A DNA stretch of 64,000 bases from Eretmocerus hayati (lineage: Eukaryota > Arthropoda > Insecta > Hymenoptera > Aphelinidae): contig CM056742.1 of the NCBI GenBank assembly GCA_029851415.1, positions 191,375,344 to 191,439,343 on the forward strand. Reading direction: 5' to 3'. Below the pieces are notes generated by a model. That model was not told the origin of the DNA, made no database searches, and saw only the letters and a program-made list of their open reading frames with translations. Shown here one piece after another: positions 21,630-32,829 of this stretch (positions are counted from its first letter, which is position 1; each line of letters starts with the position of its first letter). A program made the position numbers and the translations under genes.

Positions 21630-22397
21630 CCCCCCCCCCCCCCCCATTCACTTTTTTTTCAAAAGTAAAACTAGGCGAGTATGAGATTCAGAAAAGAACC
21701 ATTCATCTCCAGTACATCAAAACTTCAAATTTTATATGACATGGTTTAAACTCTTGGAAGAAGTGAGATCTAAAGAAACCATGTCGAGTATTTTTTGAGC
21801 CGATTTGTCACGATCAACATATCATCACTGGTAGAGACTAGAGCCACTTTCCTCCAATCAAATCTTTTCTTCAATTCATCCTAATGGTGGTGGTTTGACA
21901 ATTTCTTACTAGCTAATTGTCGCTGAAATGACCCGAAGTTTAGGTGAGTAGAAGAGGTACAGGGGAATATCGAAATAGAGAAAATATAACTGAGTATGAT
22001 ATGAGATTTCAGTGAATCATCATGAAAACCAAATTAAACTCAGTTATATTTTCTCTATTTCGATATTCCCCTGTACCTCTTCTACTCACCTAAACTTCGG
22101 GTCATTTCAGCGACAATTAGCTAGTAAGAAATTGTCAAACCACCACCATTAGGATGAATTGAAGAAAAGATTTGATTGGAGGAAAGTGGCTCTAGTCTCT
22201 ACCAGTGATGATATGTTGATCGTGACAAATCGGCTCAAAAAATACTCGACATGGTTTCTTTAGATCTCACTTCTTCCAAGAGTTTAAACCATGTCATATA
22301 AAATTTGAAGTTTTGATGTACTGGAGATGAATGGTTCTTTTCTGAATCTCATACTCGCCTAGTTTTACTTTTGAAAAAAAAGTGAATGGGGGGGGGG
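21630..22397. repeat. Second copy of the poly-C/poly-G capped hairpin
   Basis: It is nearly identical to 13949-14715, with a C run at 21630-21645 and a G run near 22388-22397. The flank on its left is the inverse of the flank on the right of the first copy, so hairpin and body moved or duplicated as one unit. Confidence 0.85.
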
Positions 22398-22400
22398 TTT

Positions 22401-22478
22401 ATTTTACGCCCGCGAGAAAAATTCTCGCTCGCGCGCTGCGCTGTGCGAATTGCAAAATTTTTACTTCAATAGGTACCC
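22401..22478. repeat. Right member of the inverted pair with 18138-18215
   Basis: It holds ATTTTACGCCCGCGAGAAAA onward to TTCAATAGGTACC, the inverse of the left member with few differences. Confidence 0.8.
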
Positions 22479-23500
22479 TGATGCATCGTCGCAAGAAGTA
22501 AGAGGGCAAGTTATCATGCATAAACTTTCCTATGCGCGCGGTGGCATCAAAAACGTTTCAAACCATTTCGATCGCGGGCAGCGTGCCGAACTTTTTCGCG
22601 GTCGGTTGTCACAATGCGTACACAAATTTGCGAATGCTCCATGCAACACTCCACGTTTTTTTCCTTGCAGTGAACATTCCTAATACGAGCTGTAATAGAG
22701 AGACTATCTCGGAGACTAACAGTGTGATTTCAGACATAATAATTAAATTGAAAACGATTCAAATCGAAGGAGAGATCGTATGCACAGAGTATTTTTGATC
22801 TTTTGGGTTTTTTCACTCGATAATTTTGATATCAGTCAGAGCGATGTCTAAAACTCGTTTTTACCAATTTATTCTATTATGAGAATTGTAGAATCGCGTC
22901 TGAACTCGAAATTTTCAGTTGGAGTGATGAAAATGCTTATTGTCAGATCGTTTGTAAAGAGAGGTATACCTACAGGTCAACCGGTTCTCACAATACAGTG
23001 CTCCGATTTTAATATGGTGGGTGATTTCATTAAAGAGGGCCGGAGACTTGAGACACAATTGTGAGGATTTATAGACTTGGATAATGCCGCAAACCCGGTT
23101 AGCTTTGGCCACTTTGGAGCTTTCGATCAAATTCTCATTTCAATTTTCCGACCGAATATGTGTGTATCCCAGGTCATTCGACGCGTCTTCTTCAAATACT
23201 GTATTCAGAATTAAATGTCACCAATTCGCATTCTTAAGAATTGTAAAAAAACAGGGTGGCTATCCGGCGACCGGGAAGACTTTGGCCTTTTCTGTCGAGC
23301 ACCGCTAACTTATCATACTTTCAGACACAAATACGCTGCAAAAAGACATTTGCGAATCGCTTTTTGATTGCTTTGTGACCATTCAAAAGTTTGAAACATG
23401 GACACTTCTATTCAGTATTCTGGATAGACTGCAATTTGAACTCATTCTTTTCTCGTGAACATTTATCGTCGAATTAGTATATTTCGATACAAGTGTGGAA
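22479..23500. other. Unassigned DNA
   Basis: No gene, recognised repeat or splice-framed exon could be supported. The short open frames lack known motifs. Confidence 0.4.
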
Positions 23501-25090
23501 AGACTATTTCTCACATCCGAGTGATGGGATCTGGGCCTGAGCCGTAGGCTAAGGTCGAAATCAACACGAGGATATAAAAATAAGGTTCACACCCGTCTAT
23601 CGAACTGTGTTTTTTGACGAACTGTGCGAGAAAGTGAAAAATCAGTGTGAAAGTAGTATATTATGACACTACCCAACTGCACGCAGTCTCATACGATATT
23701 TCATAGCACGAGAGTCCCAAAATCATGTTCAGAATTGCGATTTTTTAGGTTAGAGTGCTACTTTCCACACAGCGTGTCGAAATAGCACATCACGCAACAA
23801 GGTTGGAAAGTGCGTTGCGCACGAGTCGATACTTTAGAGTGTGGAAATAGTATTTTTTTGCAATTTTCGGTGTTTGAGTGCTTACAAAATTGTAAAAAAT
23901 AGGCTTCGCAACTGGTTCATGAGGTGTCCCCCCTTCTGAACAATTATTTCGACCGTCGCCTGCGGCTCAGCCCGAAAACCAATCGCTCAGGAGCGAGCTA
24001 CAACCTCATCAACTTGGTGCGAAATCTACTATTTCAATACCAGGGTAGGGAGTTTGGTTTCGCTGTTCGAGTGATTGTTTTCGGACCGAGCCTTAGCGAG
24101 GGTCGAAATTGTCACGAGTAAAGTAGAAATACTTCACGTCCGAGTGTCAATGCGGAAAACGTACTTTTCGCACGACCATACGGCAGATCTCATAATTAGT
24201 ACATTTTGATCCAAGTGTGGAAAAACCTTTTTCGCAATTTTCCGATGTTTGGGTGCCTACAAAATTGCGAAAAATAACTTTCGCGCCTCGCACATGAGGT
24301 TCGAAATATACTATTTCGATACACTGTGCGTAAAGCACTGCTTTACGCACGGTAGTTTTCGTTTACTTTACGCCCAGTCGATCGAAAAACGTATTTCAAT
24401 ACTCGGGCGTGAAGTTTTTTTGCTTTATTCGTGCTAATTTCGACCCTCGCCAGGGCTCGGGCCGAAAACAATCACTCGAAAAGCAAAACCAAACTTCCCT
24501 CCCTCGAATCGAAAGATCCTATTTCTTCACTCTAACCTAAAAATGCCGCGTTTAAATGGGATTTTAGGCCTCTTGTAATGTAAAAATATACCCGCACTTC
24601 GCTTGCAAGCCCATTTTGTGCACTGGAGGACACGTCTGTCGAGCGCAGCGATACAGAAAAACTGTCCTAGTGCCCAAAATGGGCTACCGCGCTCAGTACG
24701 GAAGTATACTACTTCGCGTCCGAATAAAGTGGGTTTCCGGCCTAAGCCATGGGCGAAGGTCGGAATCAACACGAGGATGCGAAAAATAGGCTTTCGACCC
24801 GGGTATCGAACTGTGTTGTTCGACAAACTGAGCGAGAAAGTGGAAACCCAGTGCGGAAATAGTACATTTCGATACAAGGGCGTAAAACGTTTTATTCGCG
24901 TCCGAGTGATGGGTTACCGGCCCGAGCCGCAGGCGAGGGTCGGAATCATCACGAGGATGCGAATAATAGGTTTTACGCCCGTGTATCTAACTATACTTTT
25001 CGATAAACTGTGAGTAAAAGTCGACAAATTGTGCGCAAAGTGCACTTTTACGCACAGTGTATCGAAATAGTATATTATGAGACAGCACGT
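23500..25090. repeat. Mosaic of related ~180-bp repeats, partly inverted
   Basis: A unit recurs near 23515-23690, 24715-24885 and 24895-25085. It holds a stretch like CGAGTGATGGG, then CCGAGCC, AAATCAACACGAGGAT-type sequence and CTATCGAACTGTG. Parts recur at 24065-24125 and inversely at 24440-24480. The phrase ATTTCGATAC(A/C)-, often next to a short T- or C-run, recurs throughout. No protein is encoded. Confidence 0.65.
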
Positions 25091-26068
25091 AGATGGGTAG
25101 TTTTGTACGAAGGACTGTTTATGGCACGAGCGTAGCAATTTGGAATAATTCACAGACAGCCTTTTACATAGTACAAAGGGAATGTATTGGGCGTGTACTA
25201 TTCAATAAGCCTCGGCGAGGAGAATAAGATAGATGAGGTTTCATTTCGGTAGGTTTTGAACTAACGGGTCAAAAATGAGAAATTCGGAAAATTGTATGCA
25301 GAAATATCCGCACAGATACAATACTTTCTCTGAGAGAAAGCAAAACGAGTATTCTCTCCTCGAATCACATTTTTTGATTACTCATAAGCCCAGAGACAGA
25401 ACATGAAAATATAGAATCATGTCGACGAAATTGTGACTTGTCGCCCTATTTTGGACCACGAGACTAAGTCAACTTCTCCGGGGTGGCCAAAAGCCACTCT
25501 GGACGTCCCTCAAAATGAGCTTGCCTTTCCATGGCAGATGGCGCGGGTACCTTTTCAATGTGTAAGAGAGAGACACCTAAGTCGTGCTATCTCGCTCGCA
25601 CTCATTGTTGGGTTGGGTGTTTCCAAATCCCGCGGGCTGATTCTGGCCAAATATTTGTCCCATGGAAAGGCAGCCTGAGAAGTTGTCGGGGAAGCCGAGA
25701 AATTACAAGTTTTTGCTCAAACGGTCGTTCTAAATAACTGTCGCATCTAGATTCTTGAATCGGCGATAGCGCAAAATTTAGAGCACACCATTACCTACTA
25801 AGGAAAAATCATGAGAAGGAGATAGAAGTCGATTCAGTGGGTTGTAGTGGTGTATCTAACCACAAATAAACTGATATATTCTAAAGTAGACTTCCTGAAC
25901 TTTGAAATGAGCTTGTGAACAGTAATCTGGGTGTATTGGCGTCGGAGATACGGCCTTTGCAATCTTAGAAAGATGGCCAAATTCGTTTGAAGGTTCCTGC
26001 ACGCGAGTTAGAATAATTCACCCAAATTGTTTATTCGGATTATCCTTGCACCCTATGGTTATTATAAA

Positions 26069-26070
<2 letters not shown>
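25091..26070. other. Unassigned DNA with two CCATGGAAAGG-type motifs
   Basis: No gene is visible. Near 25525 and 25660 CCTTTCCATGG and CCATGGAAAGGCAGCCT lie in inverse orientation, and the latter also occurs in the hairpin at 55425-55570. This may be a degenerate relative of that element. Confidence 0.4.

Positions 26071-26110
<40 letters not shown>
26071..26110. repeat. (TG)n(TA)n microsatellite
   Basis: A TG run of about 14 bases passes into a TA run, ending exactly at the left tip of the foldback element. It is a likely insertion target for an element preferring TA-rich sites. Confidence 0.9.
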
Positions 26111-26114
<4 letters not shown>

Positions 26115-29100
26115 GGTGACAGTTATTGCCCGATTTTAGTTTCCTACGGGCACGCGCGGAAATCTAAAATTTAGGGTAAAAAAAGATGAAAGCAATTTTT
26201 TTGGGCTTTTTAGAGATAGCCCTTATAGTGCCCATTTTGACCTACTTTTCTGATTTTAAACCTTCAACGACCAAAAAAATACACTTATGATATCTGTTTG
26301 AGGCTCATTTTTGAGTACAAAGAAGCCCTCGAAAAAATTTTCGATGCATGAAATTGACGTGAAATTATCTGAACTTTCGAATTTGTGATGAAAAATCCCG
26401 TCCTAGACGATCCTGCAGAGCTACAATCAATTTTTTGCGGAAAGAGACAAACTTTTCCACTCAAATCGGGATTACACGGCATTTTGACGCTCAAAATCGA
26501 CGAGTACGGCTCCGGAACGTCGAAAAAACGTTCTGTCGGGTCCTAAACCACAAAATTCAAGGATCTGGGGAGCTTTCAAAGACGAATCTGGGCTTAAGGT
26601 ATCGACCAAAACGAAACAAAGTTGGCGTATCGGCTTTTCATCGTCATTGAGACCTCTCAACACGTTCGATCTCAATTCTGAGCATCAAATAGCTTCTGAG
26701 AAAATATCATACAGCATGTTTTCGACGTAAAATTGGCTGTTCTTTCGGATTCCGTGATCACAATTTGGATCGGATGGCGTTTGAAACTTCATCTCAATTC
26801 CCGGTCTTCTCGGTCCCAGTTCGTCTTTTACAATTTTTCTGACCCGTGGATTTTGTAGTTTGAGATCCAATACAACGAGTTTTCTAGCTCCCAGAGTCGT
26901 ATCTATCGATTTTGTGTGTCTAAATGCCGTTTTAGCGCGATTTTAAATGGAACAAATCGTTTTTTTCTGCGAAAAATGTCATCTAGCTCTCCACGATCGC
27001 ATCAACCGGAACTTTTCTTCTCATATTCCAGAAATTCAGACAATTTTACGTCGATTACACTTATCAAAAATTTTTCCCGAGAGCTTTTCTGTACTCAAAA
27101 ATGAGCCTCAGAAAGATGTCATAAGTGTATCATTCTGGTCGTTAATGGGTTAACCACCATTTTTAGTTTTTCGGTTAAACTGCTGGTCACTCCGGCGGCA
27201 CTCTCCAACATTTCCTGAAGACTTCTGAGAAGATCATACCCGAAGTAAAATTTGAAGAGGAATGATACAATGAAACCATTCATCGATAGCTACGAGTAGG
27301 TCGACGTCCGGTAACATCAAATTCACATGTTGTATGAGAAAAATCATATGATTTCTCATCTTTGGCTGCACGCTTCTATCTCACAACAAAATGAAACATC
27401 GTGACTTGGTGAGGGACGTGGTTGACAACACGATGGAACACTATTCTCCTGAATTCGATATTATCCAGACCTAATGGAACAGAGATTCGCCGAAAGAATC
27501 TAAACTCGGTCTTTTCAAAACAATTCGTTTTTACTTTACCTCGAATTTCGAGCATAACTCTTATTACGGTAACTCGGGATACCTTCAATCCATCTGTTCC
27601 CCATGTCATATTCAACTGGGAATGCCATCATCTGTTACTACTACTCCCCCCCTTGCCTTCCAATGACAGCGAATTTCATTTGAAACATATCGATTATCCG
27701 TCTATTTAAAATCAATGCGATGCAGGGGAGGAGAGAGTCACTGCGAATTATCTCTCCACATTCTTTCTCATGAATGGAAAAATTGTGTTTTACACTCAGA
27801 ACTCGATGACAGATGTGGTAGTTCACTTTGAAGCATGAGAAGTAGGATATATAACACTTAGTTCCAAGTTTTCAAATCACCGCCTATATGGGTTTTTGCC
27901 TATTCAAAAGCCACAAATCCCACATCTCCTTGATCATAGGCTACATAATTGAGCATGATTATGACTTGCTTAAAGCGTCAAATCTCATAAACCGAGATTT
28001 TCATGGTAAATCGATAGTCCGAATCATAATAACGCCAATCTTCTCGTTTACGGCGTGAATCGTGTTTCCTGAAGATTGTGACTTCCCAATATCGCAGTAC
28101 GCTCCACCCTGCTTGTGTTTAATGAAATTCCCCCACTCTTGACCGAAACATACTTCATCATCGAAACACAGCCTGTCAATATTCTGTGCGATGTATACGA
28201 ATTCTACAGTCCAAGATTGCGAAGACGCGAATGTAATTCGTTTTGATCATTAAAATAGCAGTCGACAATACCGACAGCCAACCTCGTGTTACTGGGTTAC
28301 TGCAAGCACCGCAGTTATATCTTCGAATTTTACCTGGGGTATGATCTTCTCAAAAGTCTTCAGGAAATGTCGGAGAGTGCCGGTGGAGTGACCAGCAATT
28401 TGACCGACACACTAAAAATGGTGGTTAACCCATTAACGACCAGAATGATACACTTATGACATCTTTTTGAGGCTCACTTTTGTGTACAGAAAAGCCCTCG
28501 GAAAAAATGTTTCATACGTGTAATCGACGTGAAATTGTCTGAATTTCTGGAATATGAGATGAAAAGTTCCGGTTGAAGCGATCGTGGAGAGCTATATGAC
28601 ATTTTTCGCAGAAAAAGACGATTTTTTCCATTTAAAATCGCGCTAATACGGCATTTTGACACACAAAATCGATAGATACGACTCTGGGAGCTAGAAAACT
28701 CATTTTATTGGGTATCAAACTACAAAATCCACGGGTCAGAAAAATTGTAAAAGACGAATCTGGGGCCGAGAAGACCGGGATTTGAGATAAAGTTTTCAAT
28801 CAAGAAAGCTGTTTCCTAATGAGAATTCGGATTCTCTCGCTTCAAACGCCGTCCGATCCCAATTCTGATCACGGAATCCGAAAGAACAGCCAGTTACGTC
28901 GAAAATATGTCGTATGATATTTTCTCGGAAGCTATTTGATGCTCAGAATTGAGATCGAACGTGGTGAGAGGTCTTAATGACGATAAAAAGCCCTTACAAC
29001 AACTTAGTTTTGTTTTGGTCGATAACCTGGGCCCAGGTTCGTCTTTTAAAATTTACCAGACCAATGATATCTGTGGTGTATGACCCGATGAAACTTCTTT

Positions 29101-29361
29101 TGATATTCCGAAGCCGTACTCGTCGATTTTGGGCGTCAAAGTGCTGTTTAAACACTATTTGAATGAAAAAAATTTGACTCTTCTCGCAAAAAATTGATTG
29201 TAGCTCTGCAGGATCCTCTAGAGCGGGATTTTTCATCATAAATTCGAGGGCTATCTCTAAAAAGCCCAAAAAAATTGCTTTCATCTTTTTTTACCCTAAA
29301 TTTTAGATTTCCGCGCGTGCCCGTAGGAAACTCAAAAATCGGGCAATAACTGTCACCCTAA
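26111..29361. mobile_element. 3.25-kb foldback element with ~1.15-kb arms
   Basis: The tips are TTAGGGTGACAGTTATTGCC and its inverse. The left arm runs to about 27270 and the right arm from about 28325; the loop is about 1.05 kb. Mirror landmarks are CGGGCACGCGCGGAAATCTA at both outer ends and TCCAACATTTCCTGAAGACT mirrored near 28350. Arms differ by small indels, so this is not a recent fold. The loop (27271-28324) shows no recognisable protein. The element at 36415-37612 has the same left tip and is a shorter relative. Confidence 0.82.
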
Positions 29362-30450
29362 TGTATATTTTAGGAATAAAATTGTATCTTTTCTATTTTG
29401 TACTAATTTGTATAACACTGAAATAAGGGCAGTACTGCTCAAATATATTATAAATTAATAAAATGAATTCACCCCGGTGGCCAAAGTCGCAAGGGTTGAC
29501 GGTACTCTATTATAACGAAGAGAGGAGGACGAATGTATGGCTCAAGTTTTGCACTCATCTGCATCAGAATTCTAAACGCTTCATTAGACGAACAAAAGTA
29601 TTTACTGCACTTCAGTCCGTTGATACAAAGAGAAAATGAATTAGAATGATTCTGATGACTACGTGCGCACTTTTTTGATCTATCAGTGGTGTTAATGACA
29701 GATGAGTCCGGTAATCAGCAGGAAGATAATGAGAAAGAGAAAGAGTTCTTGAGGTCAATTTCATCGCATGTGGTCTTGCGATGAAATTGACTGCGTCAGT
29801 ATTCATGAGTCTGTGATATGTTTGTTGTCGGCCAATGGCCAATCGAAACTACTATCTCATCATTTGTTTATTTAGTGACGGAAAGATTTGCATATCAAAA
29901 TCAAAAGTGAAAAAGTAGTCGGCAGTGTAATTTACTGATGTCGGATATAGGAATAGTTGTAATTGTTTTTCTCAGCCAATACCAGAAGATATTGTTCGTA
30001 TTCTGCGCTCCATATAATTGAAATACACTGAACGGAAAATTATAGGACTCGCGAGTGCAAGAGCCCCTGTTAACCACATTTAGCTGTCATTTATCGAGTA
30101 TCGCACTGTCATATTTTGAAATTAGTATATTGTTCAGAAACCATTGTAGGTTGATAGGTCCAAGTCATATTATGTGACTTCTTTATGAGATTGGCGAATC
30201 AGCTGATCGTATGTATCTCGAAACTAACTTGTGTCGCTGAGGGTATTTGTGATTCTTTATAACGAAATAAAAATATGCTGCTCAAAGAGATCAACAGAAT
30301 GCTTCCTCATCAAAGATGACCAAAGAAGATGAGAAATATATCTTCATCTGGATCGAGATTATGTTTATGATGAGAATTTCGAGAATTGAAAAGGGATGAA
30401 AGCTTGGTGTCAATGGAAAAATAACTAAAATCAGGGCATTGACGAAAAGT
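29362..30450. other. Unassigned AT-rich DNA
   Basis: No coding exon or clear repeat is visible. A short stem (CAATTTCATCGCATG ... TTGCGATGAAATTG, about 29756-29790) is the only local structure noted. Confidence 0.4.
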
Positions 30451-30451
30451 T

Positions 30452-31258
30452 TTGGCTGTTGAGAAGTGGGTTGAAATGAATCGTTCATCATCAGAAGATT
30501 GCACTGCACGTGCAAGTATAAGCTCTCTGCAAGCACAGCTCGGATTGACGAAGGCGCGCAAAATTTGCCGATTTCCACGCCGACTTAGTAAGCAGATTGG
30601 GAAATATCGCGCTTCTTACTTGATCGATCGATCGATCAGTCGCGTTACCTTGAATCTGTTGCAGGCGTGGACGCGCAGCAGCAACGTTGCCATGGTAGAT
30701 CGACCTAGAGCTCAACGATGTTGTCGAAACGACGCAAAATCAGAGCAAAATTTGCGATGTTTGGTGCCCAACAAGTATGTCGTATCGCACGAAAACGCCC
30801 GCTATATGCGGTATCCAGGCGTCGTCTCACGCAAACTGTCCGCAGGATACGACGAGTACTCGAGTTTTGCTCTGATGCACTCCGCGACGCAGCATCCGAT
30901 CGCATCAATCGGTACATTATTGCAAAGTCGAGCTCGTCCGTCCCGCGGTGCCGGAGCTCGCACATCATCGAAAGAGAGGGAGGAGGAAAAGATCTCCGAA
31001 CAAGACTTCGCTGGACACTTCACGACCACATCAATGCATGGCCAGATGATAATTATCTATGCGCGTTACATGCAGTTACAGCCGAGAAGCGTATTATATT
31101 TTTGTGGAGTGAGCCGCTCCCGCGTCGTGCATTCCCCGAGACCGGCTCGGCGGTGGCTGCGCGGGTGCAGAGCCATAGCACGCTCCCCACTCAGTCACCA
31201 TCAGTCACACATACACGACAAACAACACCCACATAAATTACACCACAAAAAGTTCTGA
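30452..31258 (+). other. CpG-rich stretch with a 268-codon open frame, function unknown
   Basis: This is the longest open frame in the window outside the two genes. No domain, signal peptide or membrane segment is recognised. Two further frames are open over 75-172 codons in the same stretch, which argues for stop-poor CpG-rich DNA (CGATCGATCGATCAGTCGCG near 30620) rather than a conserved protein. A promoter or 5' exon of an unseen gene, or an unannotated orphan protein, are both possible. Codon content is Arg/Ser-rich, as expected for non-coding GC-rich sequence. Confidence 0.25.
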
Positions 31259-31374
31259 ATACTCAAAATTCGTCTGAGTGCTTGGAAATCCCGATAACTC
31301 ACGCATTGCGCAAAAAGCCCGTTGATGGCCGTAACAGAAGGGGGTCCCCAAGGCCCCCACCTGGGATGCCAATA

Positions 31375-31377
31375 ATA

Positions 31378-31410
<33 letters not shown>

Positions 31411-31418
31411 GCGCGCGT
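31375..31418. repeat. (AC)n microsatellite passing into (GC)n
   Basis: About 30 bases of AC repeat are followed by CACGCGCGCGTGCGAGAG. A palindromic G/C patch (GGGGGTCCCCAAGGCCCCC, about 31342-31360) lies just before it. Confidence 0.9.
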
Positions 31419-31479
31419 GCGAGAGCTGTAGCCGAGTTGACATAGTGCTGATCAGCTTCGCCCCCAAAACCCTCGTCCA

Positions 31480-32829
31480 CTCTCTTCTACCACGTCGTGC
31501 TCTCCTCATCAAACTTACCGACATGGGCAACTTTCAAGGATTTTCAATGGATTTTTGAGATACCACTTCAAATGTTGAAACTCCGCCTATTATATTCACC
31601 AAGACTGAAAATTGGCATTCAATGCAACATAAACTTCTAAGTTTCGTGTATTTCTCGAGATCAAGTGCAGATCAAGAATATCCTATTTTTCAAAAGTATA
31701 CAATGATCAGGAGACACGACTCTGAACTTTTCCTAGTTTGTTATGAAAAATTATGGAAAAGCCGGTCTTATTGGCAGTTGACACACCTACTTCCGGTACA
31801 CAGCTGCCAAAGAGTCTTTGAAGTTATGAGAAGGCTACGTAGGGCTCAAAGATTCTTGCTCTTTTCTCTCAATTCTTGCTCTTGCTCTTGCTCTTTTCTC
31901 TCAATTCTTGCTCAAAGATTCTTTCTCTTTCATTCTTGACATTTCTGTTTTGATTCGAGTGTCTACAAATCCATTCCTAATGCATCAAATAGACTTTTAC
32001 AATAGATCATTTTGAAGGAAATTTTCAAGGGCTATCGTTTAAAAATAGTTTCACGAGCTCAAAACCTAATGGGCATGTTAGTGCGGCCATTTTCTGTTCA
32101 AAAATGTGCTGTGAAAATGCCTTTTCAGTGTTTTGACGACTTTTAATGACTCAAATGATTCCTAAAATATAAATTTTCGATGTAAAATGATTCGGAAAAC
32201 ACAATGAAAATAAATTCAGATCTCTACAAGGAGTTTCACCTTCATGAGAATTATTTTCTACTTTTTTTGACATTTTTACGCGCAGAAAAAATTCCAGAGA
32301 AGCCATATTTCAGAATAAATACTCCAAATTTTTTTTACGTGTAGGTTGAAACAATATCAATCGAAAGAAGAGTTTTGAAAATTTTTTTTTTCGGGAGTCA
32401 AAAAAGATATGGGCTATACCGTGAATCAAGGTTATTTTGAGTCTGGCAAGAACCAGAACGGCGTTTAGGAAATTTTGCAGGTGTTAAATCGATAGGTTTC
32501 TGACCCCTCTTTCGAATGCCGTAAGCCGAATTTCGATTGGTGAGGATGGTCAAAAGTAACATGGAAATTGTCGTTCACTAATTCAAATCTTGGATTTATG
32601 GCAAAACCACTTATATAGACCTGGGTGATGCAAAAAAAATCGTTTGGCCCTATAAACTGTTGGAACTATCTTTCATCAACACTATAAAACGGGGGAAAAC
32701 CTATGGAGGGATAAAAAAATGGTCGGAGGGAACCTTGCTGAATTGACGTGGAATTACTCATATGAAAGCAATGTGGTGTATCGCGAATGAAGTAGGCAAG
32801 CGGGAAATGGCCAAAAAGTCACTCCGTTA
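31480..32829. other. Unassigned DNA
   Basis: It contains a short imperfect tandem of CAATTCTTGCTCTTG-like words (31855-31925). No gene is visible. Confidence 0.4.
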
